64,000 nucleotides of DNA from Leuctra nigra (taxonomy: Eukaryota; Arthropoda; Insecta; Plecoptera; Leuctridae): NCBI GenBank assembly GCA_934045905.1, contig OW203767.1, positions 28,766,520 to 28,830,519 on the forward strand, given 5' to 3'. The position numbers were made by a program, and so were the translations under genes. Positions 38,931 to 50,526 of this stretch are shown in pieces (positions within the stretch are counted from its first letter, which is position 1; each line of letters starts with the position of its first letter). The notes below the pieces were generated by a model that was given only the letters and a program-made list of their open reading frames with translations, did not search any database and was not told the origin of the DNA.

Positions 38931-41037
38931 ACAGAGAAGTTTCGTAAAAACTATTCAGATACCTCAATTAACTAACTAGTTCGAAAAATGCAACTTTACG
39001 TAAATGTAGTGACATTTTTTGCCATACACAATATTAAAATTATTTAGTTAAAATCTGCTTTTAAACAAAATCTTATCTACTGTTTCTAGATATCTGTCGT
39101 ATTAAAATAATTGTCAAAATGTATTAATGAGATCAATTAAATATAAAACTGTATTGACACAACCACCTATAAAATATCTGCTCCACCCATGATACATCCC
39201 CATGCAATGGATGACCCCCCCACCCCCAAGTGTGATGTATTGTAACTAGCCTGGAGGTTCGCGGTCACCGAGACCTCCACGATGACAGATGTTCCTTTGT
39301 TGTCAGCTTCTTAAAGAGTCGTGATAGAACTTCCGCTCCTGTTGTTCGACTAACAATCAAGAGGCGGAGGAATTCCGAGCGCCGGACTTAAGACGTTCTG
39401 CTAATTACTAAAGGGGATTAATTGCTATTTACCTTGTTTAAGATGGATGGGTGGAAAAATCGTTTGTGTTCAGTTCTATGTGTGGTCTTAGACTGAATTA
39501 CTAGGATACATGATGGGATCTCTAGATTAAGACATTATTAAGCAAATTAAAATACAGTAACAGGACACGAATATTATTCTGGGAAAGGCTTCGTAAGTGT
39601 GAGAAAATAATTAATTGATTAAAATTCCGCTTTACACATTTTCATAGTGAAATATATGTTTAATAGAACTGGATCATGTTCACATGTCTTACAAGATAGT
39701 CCTGCGACGGTATGGAGTCGTAAAAACATTTCCGGGACAGTTTTTTCAATGCTCTGCCAAATTATGAACAGTTGATTAGTAATGTCATCGCAACAACCAT
39801 TGGCATTCCTTGAGCAACCATTTAAACTTAACTACTGATTTTAACAGAGTATTGAAAAACTAGCTCTTAGAGTAAAACATGTTCGATAATTTAGTACGAA
39901 ATGAGCATATTTATTGTTCAAATATCTTTCGTTTTACTGATAGATGTCAGAAACCAACAAGTATTTGTATATCAGAGAAGAGATCTATTTGTTTAATTAA
40001 ATAAGTTATAAGAGATTTTGTCACCGGTAATTTTTCTTTGCCAGAAGACTTCTCGCTAAAGGTCAGCTAAGTGAAACAACGTTATACGTGAAGAATCTCG
40101 ATTAAATGTTGAAGTGTGACAAACACATTTAATTTCGGAAATAAAGCATTCGAAGGGGTCTCTGTGTTTTGGATAATCTTATTATCTTTAATCTTAGGGG
40201 CCAATAAACTACATTTCAGCACTGACAGCTCAAAGTTAACTCACAATCTTGAGTATTGATATCATTGCATTATACAGGTTAATTACGGAAAACTATGTAC
40301 CTACTAATAAATTATATAATAAGGGTCATTGAATAATTAACAGAAGAGTTAAAACGAAGATCAATAAATTTCTCTCAGCGAATTAAAAAAGTCCCCCACT
40401 AAACTGGGGCAAGCAAGATAACAGATCTAACGAATAACACAAGGAAAATCAATAAAACTATAAGATATTTTCAACATCGCACAATTTATTTTCTCACATG
40501 CGACTTGAGGTTGAGAACAAAGTGAATCAATAACTAGCAGGAATAATCCCAGCCACATAAACACTGATATGGTGATTTCCACCCGATACGAAGCAAAGAA
40601 AAGCCTTCTCGATCACGCAACACCAGCCGGAATAATGAGTATTTTGTACCTCGGCGGTGATCGATTGGCTATCGTGTCTTATAGGTTTATGATTTGAGAA
40701 TGTGTTCTATTGACATCGCATGTGCAGTGCTATGCGGACACGGAAGCAGGAACGCTGAGCTGTGATTCATCATTGATAACACAACAGTGGCAGAAAATAG
40801 AAGAAGAAAACATATCGAATGTGGCAGTGTTTTTTTTTTCAGTTCTATTGATAAGAGTTATTGCCTATACAGGATATGTATACTCGGTTCGAATGAAAAC
40901 TGACGATTATGTTTATGGTTTTGGAAAACATGTACGTTTTTATGACCTTTATGACTAAACTTGTAGCTAATATATGACATATTTTAACCGAAATTCGTCC
41001 AGCATGATTTCTTTTTGAACGCGAAATTGAAGCAAAG
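38931..41037. other. no gene seen apart from one MITE
   Basis: AT-rich. Short frames only. Confidence 0.65.
39733..39870. mobile_element. MITE of the GGGCCAGTTTTTCAATA family (diverged)
   Basis: Begins GGGACAGTTTTTTCAATGCT and ends AGAGTATTGAAAAACTAGCT, inverted to each other. The middle has CAACAACCATTGGCATTCC, the complement of the GGTTGTTGCCATG core of the 25.7-kb copy. Confidence 0.65.
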
Positions 41038-42020
41038 GCTGAGTGGCCTTGAAGAGTTTTTAATCGAATTTTATCAATATCTTTTACCATTGTAATTGTT
41101 AACAAAATAGGGCTTTGTACGAGTATTCAGAACAATTCAATGAAAATAATTTCATAGTTTGGAACAAGTCATTAGTTTTATTTTGTCCAACAGATGTTTA
41201 GTGCCATAATTTTACTAATTTTCGGACACTAAGCGTCTGTAGGACAAAGTAAATCTAATAAACCATTACAAGCTATGGAATCATTTTCATTGAACTGTTC
41301 TGAATACTCTTACAAAGCCTTATTTTGTTAACAATGGGCTTGTTCACTGCCATTTGCTCTCACCAGGATCGCTAGCATCGGATTAGCTTGGGCAGCTTCG
41401 TTGGGCCGAGATTAGTAACATTTTTCTTAGTAACCAAAATGTCTGTGGGATGGCGCCAGCGGTTGGGTAACATCTTTGGTAGTAACTAAAATGAGTTTTA
41501 AAGAGTTTAAATGACCAATTTATGTATTGATAGTCTTTGGTAGTCTGTTGTTATCTCAAATACATTTAAAAATGTAAATTGCAGTGTCCTACGTGCATAA
41601 TATCTTTGTAAAACGAAATGTCATCATTGACCCGCCATAAATTCTATATTTTCAAATTTTCGTCATCTTGCCGCGTTCTAATCTCTGCCCAGTAAATAGT
41701 TTTCACATGAAAACAAGATAGGACTTCAGGCTACATCTTTGTACTATGTACATTTTAGGGGTTTTTTGTTTTTTCTGTTAATTTTTGGGTCATTTTTAAT
41801 AATGTAAACACTCTGTGCCGTAATTATTTGTACCGGAAATCAAAGCCGGAAATGACGTCATTTTGTTACCCATCTCGGCCTAAAGTCGGATTAAAGCACG
41901 TAACATAGTGGCGCCATCTATGCTGAGCTTTGCGTGAACAAGCCCATTACATTGGTAAAAGATATTGATAAAAATCGATTAAAAAACTCTTCAAGGTCAA
42001 ACTCACTACCCAGCCGTCTC
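41038..42020. mobile_element. foldback element, older copy of the 52.8-kb family
   Basis: The left arm has GGCCTTGAAGAGTTTTTAAT and TTGTTAACAAAATAGGGCTT. The right arm has the complement of the same, ending AACTCACTACCCAGCCGTCT. The arms differ more from each other than those of the 52.8-kb copy do. The right arm is split by a second element at 41336-41945. No TTAA duplication is clear at the left end. Confidence 0.7.
41336..41945. mobile_element. 610-bp nested element with AT target duplication
   Basis: The inverted ends are GGGCTTGTTCAC and GTGAACAAGCCC. The interrupted site reads AACA-AT on the left and AT-TAC on the right. The related 53.2-kb foldback has the uninterrupted AACAATTAC, so the 2-bp duplication AT is directly supported. 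The interior has no convincing reading frame. Confidence 0.75.
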
Positions 42021-42604
42021 AATTGTTGACTTCTTGACATTGCATTGAACAGTTTAAATTAGGCTATTACACAAACATAAAATATTTAGCAACATATATT
42101 TCACGATGAATATATATGGCATGGAAATAACAAATATCAATACATTATGAAACATTATTAGCTACTTTCTGTGTTGTGATTGAGCTGGCAATTGGTTTGT
42201 TTTCATCAGCTGTTTTTATCTGAGGTTTGGCGGTCGAGGTGGATTTCACGTCAGTGTGCACATGATGAAGAAGATCGAAACATCTTCGAAATATTGTGTG
42301 GTTTTATATTTTAATTGTTTGACGATACCGGAGTCAGTCAAAAGATTGTTGTGTAGTTTTAATAATGACTCATTTCCACAAGGTATTGAAATACTTACAT
42401 TTGAGGCTGTTTCACGCTCACATTTGATGTGCTGCGTCTTGAAACACGAGTGAATGCTCGAATAGAGATCACGAAACTGTTAGTTTTCGTTTACACCCCG
42501 TTTCATTAAACCCGCCACTATTCCTGGCTGTAAAAGAAACCGTGTTGAGCTGTGAGTAGATCTGCCGAGTCGATGATTTATCACCTATTAACTGTCCGGC
42601 CGAT

Positions 42605-42692
42605 CACGTGACATCACGCAGAGGTCACGTGTCCACATTCCGCGATTACTCGCTTTACAGCATTGACTAATTACTTGCATATTATCCACGTG
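42605..42692. promoter_or_regulatory. cluster of three CACGTG E-boxes
   Basis: CACGTG occurs at 42605, 42626 and 42687, two of them as TCACGTG. bHLH factors bind this core. No gene start is visible nearby, so a regulatory role is only a possibility. Confidence 0.25.
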
Positions 42693-43329
42693 ATTAACAG
42701 CGTGTACAGTCCGCTCGTTCTAGCGGCCTTTATGACGTCATTTTCTTCTTATCGAGGATTTACAGTGGCTTGATGGTGCAGAATTCTTCGTGATAAGGGT
42801 GAAATATTCGAGGAGGAATTCAGGTAACTAAAATCCATTCATTACGTGCTATTTAGGCACTAATTTCCACTGTACCAACTTCAGAAAACAAAACTACTAA
42901 ACACAAACAACAAAACAATTGCTAGCGCATTCTTGCTTTTTTGCGTGGCATTAGTTTAGTTGGTATTTCATCAAAATCACGGAAAACTTAAAATATTTCT
43001 CATTACAATCTAGTGGAGCGGTCGCTCCACCCAGCCAAGTCGTACCGTAAACTCACACTCACTCAACATACCGTAAATGCCTAATAAACTGAGGAGCAGA
43101 CCAAACACTTTTACTGTAAGCAACAACATGGCATTTTCGGCCTACTGGATCATAAAATTGGAAAATCTCACATTGTTGTGAAATATCTTAATTTCGAGCT
43201 ATGGCCCACCCCACTCCATATACTAAATTTGGGAACAATAGGTTATGCCATTTGCGTGCTAGAGGGCCGTGAAAACAGTGAAATTACACCCCTTTTAAAA
43301 CCTATCTGATTCAGATGATATCAGGAAAC

Positions 43330-43870
43330 ACCGCTATCACCGCCACAGCCTAAACGGCTTAGCCGATCGATCTGAAATTTTTACCACATGTGCACTTTTG
43401 GCGTCTGAGGTGCCTTTTTATAAAACCATCCGGTAGTCGCCATTTTGAAACCGGAAGTGACGTCATATCTCAAAAACGGCTCAACCGATCGGAATGAAAC
43501 TAGCGCCAAATGATTCAGACGGTCGTCTACATGGAATATCAATAGTTAAAGTAGAGATGTACTATTATAAAAACCGGAAATGACGTCATGAAAATGAAGA
43601 ACTAGATTTTAATGACCTCTTACTACAATAACCACATATTCAGAAGGCTTATAATGATACATAACATTTATAGAAATAAATTCTAGGTGGCAGTTATTTC
43701 AGTCGCCATTTTGAAAACCGGAAGTGATTCCATATCTCGAAAACGGCTGGACTGATTGGAACGAAGCTTTCGCAATTCTTCATGGAATATCACTTTAAGC
43801 TTAGGTATATTGAGCACCAAACACAATTTTTCGTATTAACCAATTCGGAAATGGCGTATTTTTTAACAGT
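43330..43870 (+). repeat. degenerate direct repeats with GGAAGTGACGTCA motif
   Basis: GCCATTTTGAAACCGGAAGT and close relatives occur at 43438 and 43710, with a partial match at 43574. They are accompanied by CTCAAAAACGGCTCAACCGA or CGAAAACGGCTGGACTG. The start (CGATCGATCTGAAATTTTTA) resembles the internal segment of the Helitron-like family, so this may be a distant member. CRE-like TGACGTCA sites here are part of the repeat. Confidence 0.45.
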
Positions 43871-43938
43871 ATTTAGTCATTGTTGCTCCGATGTGTGTTA
43901 CAAGTTGTGTAAATAAACTAAAAAAATAAGTGATATCC

Positions 43939-44333
43939 CCATAAAAAAACACTCCGTGTAAAAATACCAGCCAAGTCTCTTCAACTATAAAAAAAATAGA
44001 AGAAATCTAAAAATTCAGCACTGAAAAGTAGTGATATCAAAAAATGAGCCAAGTCAAAACTTAATTTTAAAAACCAAAATATGCTTGGCGCATCGTTTTT
44101 AAGGGCATTATAGGTATATTATATATATTTAGGTACATTTGATTTTTGGCATTATGCTTCTATACTATTTATATACACGATGCGCCAAGTATATTTTGGT
44201 TTTTAAAATTAAGTTTTGACTTGGCTCATTTTTTGATATCACTACTTTTCAGTGCTGAATTTTTAGATTTCTTCTATTTTTTTATAGTTGAAGAGACTTG
44301 GCTGTTTTTTTTTACACGGAGTGTTTTTTATGG
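43939..44333. mobile_element. foldback element, arms about 155 bp
   Basis: The left arm starts CCATAAAAAAACACTCCGTG and the right arm ends CACGGAGTGTTTTTTATGG. Both contain CAGCCAAGTCTCTTCAAC or TTTTGACTTGGCTCATTTTT in opposite orientation. The loop of about 80 bases is AT-rich. There is no coding content. Confidence 0.8.
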
Positions 44334-44449
44334 TTTTATTTATGTTGGGCAAGGGATTTAAATTAAATAACAATTATAACAGTTGTTCGGTATAAAACAA
44401 TTTTCAAAAAAACGTAATATTAAATTGTTGCGTATAACAAGCTTTTACA

Positions 44450-44777
44450 GGCTTTCTGAACGTTTGATTGAACATGGAAGAAAGTTTCAGCACCGTTAAT
44501 ATACCGTGCACACATTTAGTATTACACTTCTGGGTTGCATACCCTACAATAATTATCAACATTCAATCAAATGAGACACCACTGCCATAATTTACAATTT
44601 GTCTTCAGATAAGAGAAATTTATACTAATCATGCAAATATTATCGATTGCGATGTTCTTATCCATTAATGTCTTTCGCCATTGTTGGCAGAAAAGTATTG
44701 CACATTGGGGGAAAATTATTAATAATAATAAAGAAATATTAACCTTCAAATATTACAATTGGTGGCAGCAGTGGGAT
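44450..44777 (+). mobile_element. LTR-like fragment followed by a primer-binding-site-like motif
   Basis: The segment from GGCTTTCTGAACGTTTGATT to AAATATTACAAT recurs in reverse at 33.4-33.8 kb. It is followed by TGGTGGCAGCAGTGGGAT at 44760. The complement of that motif reads like a tRNA 3' end (ATCCCACTGCTGCCACCA), as expected for a retroelement primer-binding site. No gag or pol reading frame follows, so this would be a solo or truncated remnant. Confidence 0.5.
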
Positions 44778-45091
44778 TTTACAAAAATCCCAAATCTAAA
44801 ATGTATACCAGACTAAAATAACTAAAAAAAAAACACTACGCAAAACCGTGGTGGATTGAAGAATTGCATTGTTTTCACCCAAGCCAAGTAAAACCCGAAT
44901 TCTACTTCCTGAAGTTTATTGAGGAATATAAGTTTACAAAGAATATTCGATTAAATGTTGCTCTAAAGCCCCATTTATACGGTAAAATTTCCTATAAAAT
45001 CTTTTATAAAATCTATTCTTCAAAGAAATTTTACAAGACAATTTGATGGTATAATGTTCTGTCAAAGGGTTGCAGAGACTGCTTCTCCAGC

Positions 45092-45560
45092 CAGGTCTAT
45101 TTGTAGCATTGAGAATATTGTGCTGATTTTCTGGGTATATTTGTAGCATTGAGAATATTGTGCTGGTTTTCTGGGTATATTTGTAAGATAAAGAAAATTA
45201 TTATAATTCTCCAGGGGCCTTATTCTAGAACTTTTAAATTCCCAGTTCCACTGGAATTTGATTCCATGCAATGTTAATCCTTATGGTCGTGACCGGATTC
45301 CATCAGAATGGAATTGGGAAATTGTTCTAGAATAGGCCCCCAGGTCTATTTGTAGACCTAAGAAAATTGGGATGTTTCACCAGGTCTATTTATAGGCTTG
45401 AGAAAATTGTGATGTTTCGCCAGGTCTATTTATAGGCTTGAGAAAATTGGGATGTTTATCCAGGTCTATTTATAGGCTTAAGAAAATTGGGATGATTCTC
45501 CAGGTCTGTTAGTATGACTGAGAGAATGGGGCTGATTATGAAGGTCTATCGTACAGGATT
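45092..45560. repeat. 40-bp minisatellite interrupted by a MITE
   Basis: Units begin at 45092, 45132, 45172, 45212, then 45381, 45421, 45461, 45501 and 45541, each with CAGGTCTATTT and a GAGAAAATTG-type core. The period is exactly 40 bases on both sides of an insertion at 45215-45340. No coding sense is seen. Confidence 0.9.
45215..45340. mobile_element. PIF/Harbinger-like MITE, CAG target duplication
   Basis: This 126-base insertion has inverted ends GGGCCTTATTCTAGAAC and GTTCTAGAATAGGCCCC. It is flanked by CAG at 45212-45214 and 45341-45343. Because it sits inside a regular 40-bp repeat, the empty site is known and the 3-bp duplication is secure. A 3-bp CWG-type duplication and GGG-starting ends suggest a Harbinger-type transposase. 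Confidence 0.8.
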
Positions 45561-47119
45561 AGGAGTGGGGCAGGTCTATTGTGCTCGGCAGGTGACAGTA
45601 TGTATTTAATTTGTTTACTCAAGACATTTGTAAAGAAGAGAATCTTCTGTTCGCATCGCGTCGACTGGATCTGTATTCTGTACAAACATTGACTCGGCTG
45701 CGGTAAATCTCTGCCGGAATCTCGGAGAATCGTCAAATAAAACCAAGAAAATCGATACACTCTTCCCTCGTAAAGGAATCACATGGCACGTTGGAAATTA
45801 GGTTTCTCTGGTGCCCTTTAAATGGATAATGTAAATGCACATTAACTTCAAATGTTAGAGGATATATTTTATATGCTCTCGATATATTGATATGACAATC
45901 AATTTCTAAATATAGAGGTTCTTTTAAAATCATATTGTGAAAAAACTTAATTACACAACAAACTGTATAAGCATTTACTTCCACTTGAAAATCAGCTTTT
46001 CATAATGTTTTTTTTTCATGAATGACCTCCACTCTGGTCTATGTGAAATAATCCAGAGTGTTGTAATAATCGGAAAATATATTTGATTCTTGCTAAGTTA
46101 TTTGACAAAATCGATCAGCAAATCATGGTCTCATAGAAAATTTTAATTTAAAAATCACAAATCACAAATAAATAACACATTAATTTACATGCAATACTCG
46201 AGTTTTCTTTCATAAGTCTACGAAGTTATCCGAACTTGTTAGTTAATTACTTTTTAATTTTGACAGACATTACATGGAAAACATTTCATACGGTATGGAA
46301 TAATTATCACAAGGAAACATTTGAAGGTTACCGGCGAAGAACGACTCAAGTCCATTTCATTCAATTCAAAATGAAATGCGACTAAAAAGAAAGTCAGCTA
46401 TGCTAATGCAATGCCAGGTCAAGTTTTAAGAAATTGAACAATAATTATTTCCATATTAATTAAGATGATTAATTTGAAAACTCATAGAAACCTCTACCAC
46501 AGGTGACACCTCGAACTAGTTTTCTCCAAAATGGACTTGTACCGTTCATTTTTAAAGAATCTGATAGTGAATTGAATTTCTGTTACCAAGGTAATTACTA
46601 TTAGAAATGGATTTTCCTTCCTTTGCGTCTGTTTCTCTACCTCTCATTGATACTAGTTGATAATATCAATCTTGATTGATATTTCCACCTTGTTCACAGA
46701 GTTCACGCCATACGTCACTCAGTAGCAGGAAATCTACTAAATTACTACTGAGAATGCTACTAATGTCACGTGATATTATAGAAATATGATTTCATTTACA
46801 TATTTTAACATAATTATTTGTTGGCCGAACACTTTTGCTGCAGCCAAGTCACCTACACCTGTGACGTAATCGTTGATGTTGACGTTTTCTAATCAGTTGG
46901 ATCTCGATTTGAGATATTTATTTATTTCGTAAGGGAAACTTTATGTTTTTGCTAAAAACATAATTGTTTCTTTTGATAAGCAACCATGGCTTAAAAAATT
47001 TAGGTACTACATTGTAAAAAATTGTCTCGATTCGAGATATTTATTTAATTCGTAAGGAAAATTCAATGTTTTTGATAAAATCACAATAGTGAGCGGTGGC
47101 CAAATGGTTACACTACGTC

Positions 47120-47320
47120 TAGAACTACTGTTTTTTTTTTACACTAAACATCTAAATGCCATTTATGGCCTACTGAAGCTCAAGAATTGAAAATCTCACA
47201 TTGTTGTAAAAATCTCAAATTGGGAAAATTTCACATTGCTGTGAAAAACGCCCATTGTTTGCTCCATTTTTACGAGATAAGGAGGTACTTGGCTGCTATT
47301 TTTACACTGAGAGTGTATGT
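47120..47320. repeat. dispersed repeat shared with 43.1 kb
   Basis: GCCATTTATGGCCTACTG, then GAAAATCTCACATTGTTGT and later TACTTGGCTGCTATTTTTAC resemble 43105-43220 and the ends of the 43.9-kb foldback. It is probably a decayed relative of that element. No gene is seen here. Confidence 0.4.
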
Positions 47321-47924
47321 GGTGATCTTTTCTAGCAAGTAAAAAGTTAAAATTTCTGTTTTAAATTTATGACCTATGGTTATGTGCCATGAATTTCATC
47401 TTCGTAACTCTGTTTCAATGTCTTTCTATGGTGTAAATGTTCGAATTCGGTGCATCAAATAGTTCTTTGGCAACAGATTTCTTTGTTATTTCCCTGCAAC
47501 TGATGTGATGGACAAACACGGCTTGCTGGATCGAGTAATTGTCTCCAAACATTCGGCGGTCCAGCATGCGGCGTCTCGAGAGAGATCGAGGAGGCTGTGG
47601 TGATCTTGCGCCTGCGCACATCTACTGGTCAGATCACGTGTCTTTTAAACACTTTGAAAACAATGACGATGAGTTCAGATATCACAAGAAGTTAAAGATA
47701 CGATTTTATTTAGGAAGCAATGTAAAATCGTAATTTTGATGGACCCAAATATGACTGAATTTTTTCTTCATTATTGCGGGGATAGTGTAATTTTTAATGT
47801 ATGAAAAATAAGGTTTTAAATTACAAATCGTGTTTTAAACTTTCTTGCAATGAACTGTAGAGGTCGTACCAAATCTTACACAAATGTCGAAAAGCGCATT
47901 TGCCCAAACTTTTAGTGTATTTTG

Positions 47925-48282
47925 CACATACACTAATATTTTAAGAGTGGTCGCAGTATTGATTTTGAGCAAACTCCCATAATTGGTTGAAAATTGTGTA
48001 TGGAAACTTTTGCATGGTCATTGGGACCACATTGTGCGAGTTTTTGAAAATTTTTAGACAAATCGGTCAAGCATTTCAAGGGTTATTGACATTATATTAG
48101 CATATTATAAAGCTTGTTTTGAAATAATTGACAAATTATTTTATCGAGAAAGAAATTTTCACTGCTTTATTGATGTATCTGATTTTCTTGTCTTCCAAGT
48201 TTCTTCCAATCAGCAAATTACACATACATTATAATTCGCATGCAATACGAAGGCTCGCTTACACAAAGCGTTCCCCAAGTTC
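47925..48282 (+). mobile_element. Helitron-like fragment
   Basis: Contains CACATACACTAATATTTTAA, TGGTCATTGGGACCA and ACAAATCGGTCAAGC, as in the internal part of the 26.7-kb copy. It ends CGCATGCAATACGAAGGCTC, then GCTTACACAAAGCGTTCCCC. The terminal hairpin is partly deleted, so this is a decayed copy. Confidence 0.55.
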
Positions 48283-48823
48283 AAACAATCCAAAAACACT
48301 ATTCGATCATTTCCTTCTTCTCAACTAGGTACCTTGCTAAATGTTTTCAATCGACTAGTATAAATCGAGCCTATGATTCCCTCTTGTTCGCTAAGCCGTA
48401 TCAATTGGACCGGAGTAGAAATATCTCGAGCAAACATAGGGCCTATCTGCACAGATTCCGAAGCATAGAAAACGTTAGTGTTCATCCATTCGCCATGTTT
48501 AAACGATATATACATACGATTCCCCCGCGTATATTTTAGCCAATTATTTCGTATATATTCGCGTAGATCCAAGTCTAATATTTGGCCTAATTAATTGGTC
48601 GATTTCCCAGCTACGAACAATCTCTTCCATATTCCTTGCGATTTTACCAAGGCATGATTAAACTTGTTAAAGTACTTATTGCAATAGTTTCGTTCAGGAT
48701 ATGAAGGTGTATGTTGAGTTTGCGAAAGTTGAAACGCGTAACATAGTGTAGGATTTTACTACTCTCGAAAATTGTATGAGAGCTTTCAAAAATCATGTGC
48801 CAAAAGCTCATTGGGGAGGGGGA

Positions 48824-48835
48824 GGGGGGGGGGGG
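48824..48835 (+). repeat. 12-base poly-G run
   Basis: Follows GGGGAGGGGGA. Non-coding. Confidence 0.95.
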
Positions 48836-50344
48836 CGGTGAGATCACTGTGTATCTCTTGACAAATATTCCGAAAATGTTCAATGAATATATGTCTTCCA
48901 AAATAGTTGCAGACAGAGCTTCAAAATTTCATTGAAAATTGTATATTTTTCTGTTGGGTAAATTGAATAAATTGTGAATATAGAACAACATCGGAAATTT
49001 TAAAATACAAACACAACAAATAATCAAATTTTAAGATTTTATACACATTTCGTTTTTAGTTACTGCCGGAAATTCTGACTTGCGGACCTCTTTTTGTATA
49101 TTTTCTTGATTATTTTATACCCTATTTATCTTTTATACTGAGTAAATACCACAGGCTACATCATTATTTAACAATAATCAGCAAAATAACACATTCTGAT
49201 CCTCAATACCCCAAAAACGTGGAAGTGTAAATTCTTACCAATCCCCCACAATGTCTGCTCCACTTTGAACAAGTTTCTCTCAGTGTAACCCCGTCTCCTC
49301 TTCTCGCACACAATGCCCCGGAGATGCACAGCGCAGAAGAAGGAAGGTAGAACCGCAGAAATCCTCTCACGGAAATCTTTTGAAACAATACTGAACGGAA
49401 ATTATTAGAAAACGCAATTAAACGACATCTTGTTTCATCTGATACGACGCAATAGAAATATACACTCGAACGAAACGAAATAAAATTAGCAACTCTTGTT
49501 AGATCTATATTATATCTCGCATTTTGAACGCAAGTTGTAGAAATTATTCAACACACAACAACGGGGAAAGACCTTTTAATTGGCTTTTGTAAAGTTAGTC
49601 GATTCTTCGGTGATAGAGTTTAGGAAACAGAATATAAGTAATTCAGTTCAGTCTTGTATTTATGGAGAGTATATAATTTGTTTTCTGGTGTGCGATTTGA
49701 TTTAAAGTTCTGATCCTTCAAGACATTTCCTAATTAGTTAGTTTGAGTCGCATACGAAGAGACTGTGACTGGAATTGTATTCGGAAACTTTTCTGCGTCC
49801 TGATTGGTTGATTTTTATCAACAATGACATGTGGATGTGCCGGGTTTTTGTGTGCTAGGAAAACTTGAATAATAGTTATTATTTGAAAGACGGTTGATTT
49901 TACTCTCTTTGAAACGGATTTTGATGGCAATTTTCTTACTTCCTTTTTAACCACAATAGGTAGAAGGAAATTGTGAGAAATCTTGTAAACAATTCGCTCA
50001 AACTTCAACAATAACATCTGAAGTCTTGGTGGAAATTGTATGCAAAATGGTTAAATATTGGCAGTCAAATGAATGGCCAAGAGTAAAAAATAAAGCTGCA
50101 TATAGGTAATTGACTGGTACATTAGATCTGACTCATTATTCACAAATAAGAACATTAGTGAAGTGACCAATTTTCACTCCCACTTCGCATAAATTGAAGT
50201 TATATGCCTTTAAAAGTTAATTTACTCAATAGTACGTAGCTAATTTTAATCTCAAGCTGCATTTTTATTTAGTGTTGTAACCAGCCCACTTGTCTACAAC
50301 TCCGCAATTGGCGACGGATGAATGATTAATATGATGATGATAAA

Positions 50345-50526
50345 GAATATGTCAGTATGGACAATAGCAAGGAGAAGGGTTTGTCCTATTCATGGGAACC
50401 TTCCCAACATTTGTCTCTTGACTGAGGGAAACCACGAAAACTTTAATCAGGAACGACGACCGCTGGATTCGAAAGCGGGACTTCTGGAAGGCAGTTGCCT
50501 GAGCCAACTTGCACTTTGTCGAGATT
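50345..50526 (-). repeat. tRNA-derived SINE-like copy
   Basis: Read on the minus strand it has AGTTGGCTCAGGCAACTGCC, resembling a polymerase III A box, then CTTTCGAATCCAGCGG, resembling a B box. It ends in a segment (plus strand GGGAACCTTCCCAACATTTG) shared with the copy at 18.5 kb. Confidence 0.5.

Larger units (their letters stand above)
45561..50344. other. no gene seen; repeats listed separately
   Basis: AT-rich with several decayed repeats and one poly-G run. Frames under 100 codons show no family features. Confidence 0.6.
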
